Positions 1 through 11,724 are shown, counted from the first letter of the stretch. The stretch is DNA of 64,000 nucleotides from Carya illinoinensis (GCF_018687715.1 NC_056766.1:45052933-45116932), one strand, 5' to 3'. The notes: a model not told the origin generated them from the letters alone. Translations and numbers: made by a program.

Positions 1-1059
1 ATTTTTGTGATTGATTTATTTGATGGTTTTACACAGCCAAGCTCTATGAAGTTTGATTCGGCAGCAATATGGGTGCAACTCCATAACATGCCTTTGGTGG
101 GAATGAATAAAGAATGTGGTGAAAGGATTGGCAGGTCGTTGGGAGAGGTAGAATATGTGGATGTTGAGGAAGATAACGTAGCATGGGGAAGCTTCCTGAG
201 GCTTAGAGTCAGAATGAACTTGTTTAAACCTTTAGCAAGAGGAAGAACTACAATGCCAAATCGTATGAAATATTGGATTCCAATCCAGTATGAGAAATTG
301 CCTCGGTTCTACTTTGACTGTGGGAGAATCTTGCATGATGATGGTGTTTGTGGAATGGTGAAACAAGAAGAGAATGTTCCTGCTCAGTTTGGAACATGGT
401 TGCGTGTAGGGGCAGATGGTAGAAGAATACGTGGGGGGCTATGGGGGAGATCCAGTAGACCAGAAAAAGAGGTGGCTGAGGGTGGTAGCATGGCGAATGT
501 AGGAGGCTCAACTCATGGTAACGGCAAGAGCACTGGTGTAGGTGACATTCAAGAGGACATTGATGATGGAATTAATAGCAGACATACGGTAAACTCTGAA
601 GGGGGCAAGAGTCAAGCTAGAGTAACGGATAAAAGGGTCGAGGCTAATGAAGATATGCAAACTGGTGTAACGGCTATGGGGGGAGCATTTGGAGAACCTA
701 TTTTGGTAACTGATGATCTTGCAACTGGGCCTTTAATTTCATCTGGACCAGTCCTGCATGATCTAGGTACACCAAATGGACCTTTTATTCATGATCCAGT
801 TTTGTCTCATGTTCCATCTGGAACTGTTTTGCCAGGTATACACAATACTAGATCATGGAAAAAACGTGCTCGTGTACAAGGTAATTTTGTTACACCTACT
901 GTTGAATTACCAAGTAGGAAGAGAGGCAGTGGGGGTAGTCTGAAGGAGGGTCTTATGAAAAAACAGAAGCTTAAGGGTAAAGAGAATGTGGGAGAGGCAT
1001 ATGTTACTTCACAACATGAATTGGCAGTGGCTGTTACACAGCCCTGCCAGAACCAATGA
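1..1059 (+). CDS. LINE-A ORF1, gag-like nucleic-acid-binding protein (5' partial)
   Basis: The frame is open from the first base, so the true start is upstream of the window. The N-terminal part (about residues 1-90) matches the DUF4283-type domain of plant LINE ORF1 proteins (WVQLHNMPL, then the VEYVDVEED and FLRLRVRMN strands). A zinc knuckle follows at about 300-360, but it is damaged: the family pattern is CX2CX4HX4C, and here the first Cys is Tyr (FYFDCG...H...C). The rest is a basic, low-complexity tail ending in a Lys-rich stretch, as is usual for this family. ORF1 proteins coat LINE RNA in a ribonucleoprotein particle. The stop codon TGA at 1057-1059 overlaps the ORF2 start (ATGA). 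Confidence 0.8.
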   Translation: MFVIDLFDGFTQPSSMKFDSAAIWVQLHNMPLVGMNKECGERIGRSLGEVEYVDVEEDNVAWGSFLRLRVRMNLFKPLARGRTTMPNRMKYWIPIQYEKLPRFYFDCGRILHDDGVCGMVKQEENVPAQFGTWLRVGADGRRIRGGLWGRSSRPEKEVAEGGSMANVGGSTHGNGKSTGVGDIQEDIDDGINSRHTVNSEGGKSQARVTDKRVEANEDMQTGVTAMGGAFGEPILVTDDLATGPLISSGPVLHDLGTPNGPFIHDPVLSHVPSGTVLPGIHNTRSWKKRARVQGNFVTPTVELPSRKRGSGGSLKEGLMKKQKLKGKENVGEAYVTSQHELAVAVTQPCQNQ

Positions 1060-4000
1060 TTCTAATCAGTTGGAATTCACGTGGGCTTGGGAACCCATGT
1101 GGATTCAGAGCTCTTCTTGACTTGGTCAGAAGAGAAGTTCCTAAAGTTTTGTTTTTGCAAGAGAAACAAGACTACATGCAAAGGAAATGGAGAGATTGAA
1201 GTATAGATTGGGTTATGAAAATTGCTTGGCTGTGAGCAGTGATGGAAGGAGAGGTGGTATTGCTTTATTGTGGAAGAAGGATGTGGACATTACAGTTCAA
1301 AGTTATTCAAAATCACATATTCATGCATGGGTTAAGGATGAAGTTTCAACAAATGCAGAATGGTACCTCACTGGTATCTATGGTAATCCTGAGGCTTCAA
1401 AAAGGCATGAAACATGGGCATTAATCAGAGCTTTGAAGGTGCTTTCTTCTCAAGCATGGGTAGTGTTGGGGGATTTCAATGAAATATTGGGATGTCATGA
1501 GAAGTCTGGAGGGGTACAGAGGGTGGAAAGACAGATGAAGGATTTTAGGGATGTCTTGGATGATTGTGAACTACGAGACCTTGGTTATTTTGGCCCTCCT
1601 TTCACTTGGTGTAATAAAAGAGAACCTGCCTGTAGTATTAGTGAGAGGTTGGATAGAGTCCTCTCTAAGCATAGATGGGGATTGTATTATCCTATGGCTC
1701 GAGTCCAACATGGAGTTGCTGCATACTCAGATCACTTGCCTATTATTCTTAGAACTAATGAGGTACAGGTGCAAGGAAGAAGTAAGAGACCTTATAGGTT
1801 TGAGGCAATGTGGGTGGATTCACCTGATTGTAAGACTATTATAGAGACTGCCTGGTATGAGGAACAAGCTGCTGCTGGCTGCAGTGCAGTGATGAGAAAG
1901 ATCAAAGGCTGTGGAGAAAAGCTTACTTCCTGGAACAAGTCTAAGTTTGGGGATGTGAGGCAAGGTTTAGAGAAAGCTAGATCCAAATTGAAGTGGTTGC
2001 AGTCTAGTGATCCCTGTTTTCAAAGAAGAGATGAACATAGCAAGGCATGAGCAGAAATGCAAGTTTGGATGGAAAGAGAGGAAATCATGTGGAGACAAAA
2101 ATCGAAATCCTTATGGTTGAAAGAAGGGGGATTCAAATACCAGGCAATAAGGCTACTCAGAGGAGGAAGAAAAACTAGATAGAGGGACTAAGGGGGAGAA
2201 TGGAGTTTGGAAATTTAATGTGGAGAGGGATAATTTGATTCTTGAGTACTTTAGTACTTTGTTTAAATCCTCAGTTGAGGAAGGACAGATGGAATTTTTA
2301 GATAGCATAAGGGGCAGGTCAATGCTGAGATGAATGAAAATTTAGTGAAGGAATTCAGAGAAGAGGAAGTGGTTATGGCTCTACACCAAATGGATCCTAA
2401 TAAAGCTCCTGGTCCTGATGGGATGGCGCCTCTCTTTTATCAAAAATACTGGTCTGTTATTGGCAAGGATGTTACAAAAGCAGTTCTGCAAGCTCTCAAT
2501 CAAGGTCAGTTTCCTAATGAGTTAAATCATACATATATTACCTTGATTCCAAAGAAAAAATAGGCTGAGAGGATTACAGATTACAGACCTATTAGCTTAT
2601 GTAATGTCCTATATAAATTGATCTCCAAGGTTTTAGCTAATAGACTTAAAGAGATCCTGCCAATTGTTATTTCCAAGTCACAATCTGCTTTTGTCCCTGG
2701 TCGATTGATAACAGATAATATTCTTGTTGCTTATGAGTTGGTGCATTTCATGAGACAAAAAAGAAGTGGAAGGAAAGGTTTTATGTCATTAAAGCTTGAT
2801 ATGAGTAAAGCTTATGATAGGGTGGAATGGAGTTTTTTAGAAATTATAATGAAGAGAATGGGGTTTCATGAGAAGTGGATTAAGTTGGTTATGGGGTGTG
2901 TTCAATCAGTATCTTTTTCCATATTGGTGAATGGAGAACCAAAAGGCCCTTTGTTCCCAACTCGAGGGATTAGGCAAGGGGACCCATTGTCTCCTTACCT
3001 GTTCCTTTTATGCACAGAGGGATTAATCTCTCTTCTGAAGCAGGCAGAAATATTAAAACAGGTTGAAGGCTTGAGGATCTATTATGGTGCTCCCCAGTTG
3101 AACCACATTATGTTTGCAGATGACTGTTTGCTGTTTTGCAGGGTAAATGTCCAGACTTGTTTGAATATATAGCATCTACTTGGCATTTATGAAAGGGCAT
3201 CTGGTCAGAAAGTCAACACAGAAAAGACCTCAATGATTTTTAGCAAGAATGTGAATCAAGGTACCCAGCAGGAGATCATGGACTTATGGGGAGCTCAACA
3301 TTTCCAACAATATGAAAAATACCTTGGCTTACCACCTATAGTTGGAAGAGGGAAGAAGCAAGCTTTCTCTGATCTCAAACATAAGGTTTGGCATAAACTC
3401 AAAGGGTGGAAAGAGAAGTTATTATCCCAAGGAGGCAAGGAAGTGCTGTTAAAGGCTGTTGTAATGGCCATTCCTACCTATACCATGAGTTGTTTCAAGT
3501 TACCAGCTACTCTTTGTAGTGAGTTGGAACAATTAATGGCAAACTTTTGGTGGGGTCAGAAGCAAGAGGAACAGAAAATTAGATGGGTAGGATGGAAGAA
3601 AATGTGCAAGAGAAAGGTGTTAGGAGGGCTGGGTTTTAAAGACCTGAAATCTTTAACCAAGCTCTTCTTGCAAAACAAGCATGGAGGATCATGACAGAGG
3701 AGGATACACTTCTGCATAAGTTATATAAAGCAAGATATTTCCCCTCCTCACATTTTAATAACTCAAGGCTGGGTTCTAACCCTTCATACATTTGGAGGGG
3801 TATATGGGAATCAAAAGATGATATGCTGAGGGGCTGCAGATGGAGAGTTGGGGATGGTAAGTCAATAAAGGTTTGGAAAGATTATTGGATACCTGGATAT
3901 AGAGTGTTGCAACATTCGACACAAGCAAATATTGATGAAACACTTATGGTTGAACACCTTATTGATGAAAACACAAGATGGTGGGATATAGAAAAGGTTA

Positions 4001-5136
4001 GAAGGCTGTTACCACCTGCTGCAGTAAAATCTGTGTTGAAAATCTTGATCAATAATGATGCAAGGTCTGATTGCATTATATGGGACAAGGAGAAGAATGG
4101 AGTGTTTAGTGTAAAGAGTGCATATGACTATTTTCAAAACATAAACAGACAAGAAGGGGAGTGTTCAAATGCTAATGATTATACTAGGTTCTAGACAAAG
4201 TTATGGAAGCTGAAGCTGCCCAACAAAATAAAGATCTTTGCTTGGAGAGCTTGCAAGAATGGTCTCCCAACCCGTGCCAATCTTAAGGGGAGGTTTGTTA
4301 TTAATGAAGATCAGTGTGTGTGGTGTAATCATGAGGAAGATGTAGGGCATGCATTATGTTATTGTCCAATGATAATTTAGTCATGGCATAAGCACTTTTC
4401 GGGTTTATTAAATACTGATGTGCAGAAGGAGGTCATTCAGCTTGCAATGGAGGTCATGGAAAAGGGAAGACTTGGTGATCTTGAAAAATTTTTCCTTATA
4501 GCATGGGGCATGTGGTATAGGAGAAACCAGCAGATTTTTGAACAAATAACTATACAACCTGATATGGCTATTGATAAAGCTTTATCTATTGCAGCAGAAT
4601 ATAAAGAGGTTAGAGATGTAAGGCATCCAAGGAAGGTTAAATACTCTTGTTGGCAGCCTCCATCTTCAGGTGCTTTGAAGCTCAGTGTGGATGGAGCTAT
4701 TTTTGAAGATCAAGATCGAGCTGGGGTAGGAATGCTATTGAGGAATGATAGAGGAGTGGTCCTGTTTTTAGCAAGCAAGAAGGAAAATGGGGTGATAGAT
4801 CCTATGGAGGTAGAGTTGCTAGCAATATTGAGAGGTTTACAACTATGCATTCCAATGGGCATTCCAAATTTGCTTATTGAAAGTGACTCTTTAATGCTGG
4901 TAGAAGAATTAAACAATAGTTTGGAGTCAAGGTCAGCGTGGGGTAATGTAGTTCATGAAGTGAAAGAGTTGATGAAGAGAATACCAAGATGTTCAATTCA
5001 ATACAAGGGGCGTATGGCAAATGAGGCAGCTCACAACTTAGCAAGATATGCTAAGCATCTAGAAGATTTGATAGTTTGGTGGGATTCTTTTCCTGAATGT
5101 ATCTCTCAAATTATTTGGTCTGAAGCTATGATGTAA
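1056..5136 (+). pseudogene. LINE-A ORF2 (endonuclease / reverse transcriptase / RNase H), disabled
   Basis: Starts at ATG 1056 with the typical SWNSRGLGNP opening of plant LINE endonucleases. A 2-base insertion near 1162 shifts the frame; the endonuclease continues at 1187-2050 (GDFNEIL at about 1470; SDHLPI at about 1729). Reverse transcriptase pieces are at 2330-2563, 2618-3172 (KAYDRVEW; catalytic FADD at about 3115) and 3233-3694. The frame changes again near 3690, then zf-RVT follows across stops at 4192-4194 and 4378-4380 (CVWCN...H...C). RNase H is at 4420-5136, with the first catalytic Asp in LSVDGA and later ESDS. At least two stops and several shifts make this a dead copy. Intact, it would make target-primed cDNA at a nicked chromosome site. 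Confidence 0.9.
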
Positions 5137-5313
5137 TTTTGCTGTTTAATGAAGAAAGTGCTATGTTTCTTATCAAAACAAAAAAAAAAAAAAAAACATC
5201 AAATATAAACATATATATAGGCACAGCTCATAGGAAGTACTTGTAAAGCATCAAAGGATCAAAGGATTCTCTTCTAAAACATCGAAGGATTCTCCAAAAT
5301 CTCATTTTTTATG

Positions 5314-5650
5314 CCGTACTTCCGATGGATCTACATTGTAAAATTAGAAGAACAATTTGTTTCATCGCTTCTTTACAATCAAGGATCTTCAATAGCTCAT
5401 TCAAGCACCATCTTAATTTAGAATAATTTTTAAAAAGTACAACGACATAAATCTTTAATCCTTCAATAGCTTTGAAAAGTGTTGGTGAAATTTCCTTTCT
5501 CTTCCAAGATCGGTTTCAATGTAAGTGCCAATTCCCCTTTTATCCAAACCATGGTATTGATGAGAAACGAACTTTTGGTGAACATCTTCACTTCTAAAAG
5601 AAGAAGAAGGGTAAAAGGAAGAGATAGAAGCTCCTTGAAAGGCATCACCC
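5314..5650 (-). pseudogene. TIR-domain exon fragment of a TNL resistance gene
   Basis: Read on the minus strand, the open piece at about 5455-5650 carries a degenerate TIR start (SSFRSEDVHQKF for the usual LSFRGEDVR-type motif), then YHGLDKRGIGTYIETD, equivalent to the alpha-A/beta-B part of the TIR at 15597-16118. DNA further down (5314-5455) still matches the later TIR exon (region around the FYHVNPSEVR motif) but in another frame. There is no NB-ARC next to it. It lies directly before the tandem array, and the same TIR start occurs before the single repeat unit at 41890-41945, so it marks the left edge of the duplicated block. Confidence 0.75.
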
Positions 5651-5657
5651 TCTCTGT

Positions 5658-8600
5658 AAGCATAAATACCATTCACCACAGAGGTTCAATTACAGAGAAG
5701 TCAGAGAAAGAAAGAAGAACAACAACCATTCTTAAGCCATGTATCATACACTTTTGTACATATATAAATTGATTTTTTCAAACAATACAGTGAACTCAAT
5801 TGCAGCATATCGCCTGTGCTATTTAATGGTTCATCCAGTCCTGACCAAGAACACAAGTTATGGTTTCGTTTGCGCTCCAAATTCTAACCTCAAATTCAGC
5901 TCCTTCAGCCAACTGATCAGAAGTAGAATTCACGTGCAAAGCAGCGTAAATACCATTCACCACCACAGAGGTTTAATTACAGAGAAGTCGGAGAAAGAAA
6001 GAAGAACAATAACCATTCTTAAGCCATATATCATACACTTTTGTACATAAATAAATTGGTTTTTTAAAACAATAAAGTGAAATCAATTGCAGCATATCGC
6101 TTGTGCTATTTAATGGTTCATCCAGTCCTGACTAAGAACACAAGTTATGGTTTCGTTTGCACTCCAAATTCTAACCTCAAATTCAGCTCCTTCAGACAAC
6201 TGATCAGAAGTAGAATTCACGTGCAAAGCAGCGTAAATACCATTCACCACAGAGGTTCAATTACAGAGAAGTCGGAGAAAGAAAGAAGAACAATAGCCAT
6301 TCTTAAGCCATGTATCATACACTTTTGTACAAATATAAATTGATTTTTTTAAACAAGAAAGTGAACTCAATTGCAGCATATCGCACGTGCCATTTAATGG
6401 TTCATCCAGTCCTGAGTAAGAACACAAGTTATGGTTTCGTTTGCTCTCCAAATTCTAACTTCAAATTCAGCTCCTTCAGCCAACTGATCAAAAGTAGAAT
6501 TCACCTGCAAAGCAGCATAAATGCCATTCACCACCACAGAGGTTCAATTACAGAGAAGTCGGAGAAAGAAAAAAGAACAATAACCATTCTTAAGCGATGT
6601 ATCATACACTTTTGTACATAAATAAATTGATTTTTTTAAACAATAAAGTGAAGTCAATTGCAGTATATCGCCTGTGCTATGTAATGGTTCATCCAATCCT
6701 AACTAAGAACACAAGTTATGGTTTCGTTTGCACTCAAAATTCTAACCTCAAATTCAGCTCCTTCAGCCAACTGATCAGAAGTAGAATTCACCTGCAAAGC
6801 AGTGTAAATACCATTCACCACAGAGGTTCAATTACAGAGAAGTCGGAGAAAGAAAGAAGAACAATAGCCATTCTTAAGCCATGTATCATACACTTTTGTA
6901 CAAATATAAATTGATTTGTTTAAACAATAAAGTGAACTCAATTGCAGCATATCGCACGTGCCATTTAATGGTTCATCCAGTCCTGAGTAAGAACACAAGT
7001 TATGGTTTCGTTTGCTCTCCAAATTCTAACTTCAAATTCAGCTCCTTCAGCCAACTGATCAGAAGTAGAATTCACCTGCAAAGCAGCGTAAATACCATTC
7101 ACCACCACAGAGGTTCAATTACAGAGAAGTCGGAGAAAGAAAGAAGAACAATAACCATTCTTAAGCCATATATCATACACTTTTGTACATATATAAATTG
7201 GTTTTTTAAAACAATAAAGTGAAATCAATTGCAGCATATCGCTTGTGCTATTTAATGGTTCATCCAGTCCTGACTAAGAACACAAGTTATGGTTTCGTTT
7301 GCACTCCAAATTCTAACCTCAAATTCAGCTCCTTCAGACAACTGATCAGAAGTAGAATTCACGTGCAAAGCAGCGTAAATACCATTCACCACAGAGGTTC
7401 AATTACAGAGAAGTCAGAGAAAGAAAGAAGAACAATAGCCATTCTTAAGCCATGTATCATACACTTTTGTACAAATATAAATTGATTTTTTTAAACAAGA
7501 AAGTGAACTCAATTGCAGCATATCGCACGTGCCATTTAATGGTTCATCCAGTCCTGAGTAAGAACACAAGTTATGGTTTCGTTTGCTCTCCAAATTCTAA
7601 CTTCAAATTCAACTCCTTCAGCCAACTGATTAGAAGTAGAATTCACCTGCAAAGCAGCATAAATACCATTCACCACCACAGAGGTTCAATTACAGAGAAG
7701 TCGGAGAAAGAAAAAAGAACAATAACCATTCTTAAGCGATGTATCATACACTTTTGTACATATATAAATTGATTTTTTTAAACAATAAAGTGAAGTCAAT
7801 TGCAGTATATTGCCTGTGCTATGTAATGGTTCATCCAGTCCTGACTAAGAACACAAGTTATGGTTTCGTTTGCGCTCCAAATTCTAACCTCAAATTCAGC
7901 TCCTTCAGCCAACTGATTAGAAGTAGAATTCACCTGCAAAGCAGTGTAAATACCATTCACCATAGAGGTTCAATTACAAAGATGTCGAAGAAAGAAAGAA
8001 GAACAATAGCCATTCTTAAGCCATGTATCATACACTTTTGTACAAATATAAATTGATTTTTTTAAACAAGAAAGTGAACTCAATTGCAGCATATCGCACG
8101 TGCCATTTAATGGTTCATCCAGTCCTGAGTAAGAACACAAGTTATGGTTTCGTTTGCTCTCCAAATTCTAACCTCAAATTCAGCTCCTTCAGCCAACTGA
8201 TTAGAAGTAGAATTCACCTGCAAAGCAGTGTAAATACCATTCACCATAGAGGTTCAATTACAAAGATGTCGAAGAAAGAAAGAAGAACAATAGCCATTCT
8301 TAAGCCATGTATCATATACTTTTGTACATATATAAATTGATTTTTTTAAACAATAAAGTGAACTCAATTGCAGCATATCGCATGTGCTATTTAATGGTTC
8401 ATCCAGTCTTGACTAAGAACACAAGTTATGGTTTCGTTTGGGCTCCAAATTCTAACCTCAAATTCAGCTCCTTCAGCCAACTGATCAGAAGTAGAATTCA
8501 CCTGCAAAGCAGCGTAAATACCATTCACCACCACAGAGGTTCAATTACAGAGAAGTAGGAGAAAGAAAGAAGAACAATAACCATTCTGAAGCCATGTATC

Positions 8601-9654
8601 ATACACTTTTGTACATATATAAATTGATTTTTCTAAAACAATAAAGTGAACTCAATTGCAGCATATCGCCTGTGCTATTTAATGGTTCATCCAGTCCTGA
8701 CTAAGATCACAAGTTATGGTTTCGTTTGCACTCCAAATTCTAACCTCAAATTCAGCTCCTTCAGCCAACTGATCAGATGTAGAATTCACTTGCAAAGCAG
8801 CGTAAATACCATTCACCATAGAGGTTCAATTATAGAGAAGTCGGAGAAAGAAAGAAGAACAATAGCCATTCTTAAGCCATGTATCGTACACTTTTGTACA
8901 TATATAAATTGATTTTTTTAAACAATAAAGTGAACTCAATTGCAGCATATCGCATGTGCTATTTAATGGTTCATCCAGTCTTGACTAAGAACACAAGTTA
9001 TGGTTTCGTTTGCTCTCCAAATTCTAACTTCAAATTCAGCTCCTTCAGCCAACTGATTAGAAGTAGAATTCACCTGCAAAGCAGCATAAATACCATTCAC
9101 CACCACAGAGGTTCAATTACAGAGAAGTAGGAGAAAGAAAGAAGAACAATAACCATTCTGAAGCCATGTATCATACACTTTTGTACATATATAAATTGAT
9201 TTTTCTAAAACAATAAAGTGAACTCAATTGCAGCATATCGCCTGTGCTATTTAATGGTTCATCCAGTCCTGACTAAGATCACAAGTTATGGTTTCGTTTG
9301 CACTCCAAATTCTAACCTCAAATTCAGCTCCTTCAGCCAACTGATCAGATGTAGAATTCACTTGCAAAGCAGCGTAAATACCATTCACCATAGAGGTTCA
9401 ATTATAGAGAAGTCAGAGAAAGAAAGAAGAACAATAGCCATTCTTAAGCCATGTATCGTACACTTTTGTACATATATAAATTGATTTTTTTAAACAATAA
9501 AGTGAACGGAATTGCAGCATATCGCATGTGCTATTTAATGGATCATCCAGTCTTGACGAAGAACACAAGTTATGGTTTCGTTTGTGCTCGAAATTCTAAC
9601 CTCAAATTCAGCTCCTTCAGCCCACTGATCAGAAGTAGAATTCACCTGCAAAGC
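5658..9654. repeat. Tandem array, 14 units of about 284-287 bp
   Basis: The landmark TTCAATTACAGAGAAG-like motif recurs near 5687, 5967, 6256, 6543, 6827, 7113, 7399, 7685, 7969, 8255, 8540, 8827, 9112 and 9399. Units are 284 or 287 bp; much of the difference is one CAC triplet in CATTCACC(ACC)ACAGAGG. Copies 1142 bp apart (four units) and 572 bp apart (two units) are more alike than neighbours, which is higher-order structure. The + strand frames of about 100 codons do not run across units because the unit length is not a multiple of three. On the minus strand each unit has a pyrimidine-rich tract, TTTGCAG, and a 36-codon frame ending in TAA. A single unit with the same flanks lies at 41965-42249. 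Confidence 0.95.
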
Positions 9655-10340
9655 TTTGACAAAAGATATATATTTTCAAACTATTAACATATATATATAT
9701 ATATTTCACGCAACATCATTAATTAATTCAGAGTGAATGGAAAAATTGTTTCCAATGAAAAAATTAAGTGGAAATTAGGTTTGTTCATTAACTTTAAATT
9801 TTTTCATCATGGGTTGTGCATTTGGTTGATAGGATTATTAATAGTACTGCTAATTAATTAATTACGGTTTCAGTATAGAGAGCTAGCGACTCATCATTTA
9901 ATCCATCATGTCTGTTTGGAGGAAAGAACAATATAGCTCTGTGGAGTGCCAAGAAATACAAGAAAGGGAATTAATTAATCCAAATTAATATCGCAATATC
10001 AGAAAATGCCATGATCACCTAACATATTAATTATATATATAACAGTTTGCCGTTTCTTTTGACAACATTCATGAATGGAATATTGATGGATTCTCTGAAC
10101 AAGAAATCTTCAATATCATGAATAAGATTTTTATAGTTGCAAATGCTTATATTAACAATAATCTCAATCAAACTGAGACAATTGAATTATTATCTACTGG
10201 ATTTTCTGGTATGCTTCGATTATATATATATATATATATAAAAGAACCAATAAACTAACAAATTAAAGCATATTAATTAAGTTCCATATAATTTTCCCAG
10301 CTATGGGAAAAATTGCGGTTGAGTTTTAATTAGAAGAAAA
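9655..10340. other. Non-coding flank shared by the two resistance blocks
   Basis: AT-rich DNA with no supported gene. It starts with TTTGACAAAAGATATA right after the array and contains short (TA)n tracts (about 9690-9702 and 10222-10241). The same sequence follows the single repeat unit at 42250-42900, with small indels. This shows the segmental duplication continues through the array into the TNL gene. Confidence 0.7.
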
Positions 10341-10830
10341 TAGAAGAAATATCATTAATACTTGTAGGTATCTGGTCTAGAAGAAATAAAGCAGTTTTTG
10401 AAGATAAATTTGATAGTCCATGCATGGTTATTCACAAGGCTTTAGTAAACTTGAAAGTCTTTTAAGAAGCTGAGGATGAGAAAAGAGAGCAAAAGATTGA
10501 ACCAGGCATGAGAAGAAGAGAAACTAAGTGGTTACCACGCACTGAGAGCTTCACAAAAATTAACTTTGATGCAGCATTAAATAAGGAAGAGCAAAAAATG
10601 GGTATAGGACTGGTAGCAAGAAATCATGAAGGGGAGATAATTTTCTCTTTGTGTCCAGCTAAGAACTTTCTTGGAAGTGTTGAGTTAGCTAAAGCAAGTG
10701 CTATGTGGAAGGCAACGGAAACATGTAGAAATCAGTAGTTTCAGAGAGAGTAACTTTTGAAGGGGATGCACAAAAAATTATCGATGAAGTAAAAAAGGAG
10801 GCTGCAAGTGGGTGGATGGGGCAACACCGA
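10340..10830 (+). pseudogene. LINE RNase H-domain remnant
   Basis: The + strand translates into the tail of a plant LINE ORF2: WSRRNKAVFED (the WxRRN element before RNase H), a stop near 10465, then an open piece at 10508-10738 with INFDAALNKEEQKMGIGLV and RNHEGEIIF. The first RNase H Asp is present (NFDAA). After a stop at 10736 and a frame change, the FEGDAQKIIDEV strand with another catalytic Asp is readable to about 10830. No reverse transcriptase lies upstream and no poly-A tail follows. The same remnant lies at 42905-43285 beside TNL-2, so it predates the duplication. Confidence 0.75.
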
Positions 10831-11097
10831 GCACACAATTATCATGTCACGACAACACCGAGCACACAAACAAGTCCAACGTCCGATCATTTGTGAAACC
10901 CTTTTGCACTGGCAGCACAAAATCCTTTTACGTGCCATTAATATCATGAAACCAATCCCATAAAAAAAAAAACCAAACTGGGGAATTTTATCAATGCAAA
11001 GACACTGACCTGGTGCCCAGTAAGCCAGCTTCTCTAAATTGGCCTGGCCTTCTTGGGACACAGATCAAGAGGCAAGTACTTCTTCTTCTTTTAAACT

Positions 11098-11724
11098 TCA
11101 CTCAGAGCCTCTTTCTGCTTCTGCAAAGTCACCTTCAACACCTATGCAATCGACAACTACATTTGAATTGCTCAAGTTTTGAGAGCGCATCTTGTGTTGT
11201 GGATACCCGTTGAATTCCAAGTTGTGGTCTTCATCATCTCGGCGTCTCTTACAAAGTTGGATACCATTCGATAAATCTACTGAGCACTCTCGTACTATTA
11301 AACTCTCATTCTTTTCATGCTTATAGATTATGTGAACTCCGCAACTTTTAAACATCACTGCAGCTTCTTCATTGCTATCAAATATAAACCTTAGATTGTC
11401 TCCTGTTGGGTACGGTAGCCATTGCTTGATACATTTTGGAAATGAGTAATTTAGATATACATGATCCCAGTCTCCTAATAATTTAAAATTTGCTTCTACA
11501 AGCATGTTACCATTTATAGAAACACAAATACTGGAGGGGCAATCATCCGTGTTGGATCCAAGAACTGCACAGAAAACAATTCCTATGATTTCATCCAAAT
11601 ACAAGGGCCCACTAATATCCAATTCACATGAATCTCTATTTGATGGCTCCTTAGTATGGCTAAACCAATCTGGAATCTTATTCCCTGGAAATATAATACC
11701 CCATGAATGGTCCTGAATATGTTC
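11098..11724 (-). CDS. TNL-1 exon 5: post-LRR (C-JID-like) domain
   Basis: The acceptor GTTTGACAG precedes EHIQDHSWGII. The exon carries the post-LRR jelly-roll hallmark IFPGNKIPDWFSH, then ELDISGPLYLDEIIGIVFC and SCGVHIIY near the end of the domain. In other TNLs this domain helps recognise effectors. It ends at TGA 11098-11100; in TNL-2 the frame continues for roughly another 27 codons, so the C-terminal tail is shorter here. Confidence 0.82.
   Translation of the reverse strand, partial: EHIQDHSWGIIFPGNKIPDWFSHTKEPSNRDSCELDISGPLYLDEIIGIVFCAVLGSNTDDCPSSICVSINGNMLVEANFKLLGDWDHVYLNYSFPKCIKQWLPYPTGDNLRFIFDSNEEAAVMFKSCGVHIIYKHEKNESLIVRECSVDLSNGIQLCKRRRDDEDHNLEFNGYPQHKMRSQNLSNSNVVVDCIGVEGDFAEAERGSE

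Larger units (their letters stand above)
1..5196 (+). mobile_element. LINE-A: L1-type non-LTR retrotransposon, decayed, cut by the left window edge
   Basis: Order on the + strand: gag-like ORF1 with a zinc knuckle, then ORF2 with apurinic endonuclease, reverse transcriptase, zf-RVT and RNase H regions, then an A-run at 5180-5196. The 3' end reads TTTCTTATC followed by A's, the same signature as LINE-C (33085 onward) and, on the opposite strand, LINE-B (19515), so all three share a related 3' end. The 5' end lies outside the window, so no target duplication can be tested. Many stops and frame shifts show it cannot move on its own. Confidence 0.93.

Noticed and set aside
5658..9654. CRISPR array
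   Set aside because: Units of about 285 bp are contiguous near-identical repeats without unique spacers, in a plant nuclear sequence.
5739..9687. A family of about 14 small plus-strand proteins of 80-113 residues (MYHTLLYIYKL...)
   Set aside because: They come from the tandem repeat; unit length is not a multiple of three, each frame just runs into the next unit, and no promoter or homology is evident. The minus strand has the more gene-like signals.
10508..10738. Free-standing host RNase H-like gene
   Set aside because: It has the WSRRN...NFDAA order of a LINE ORF2 tail, internal stops, and a more decayed second copy at 42905-43285.
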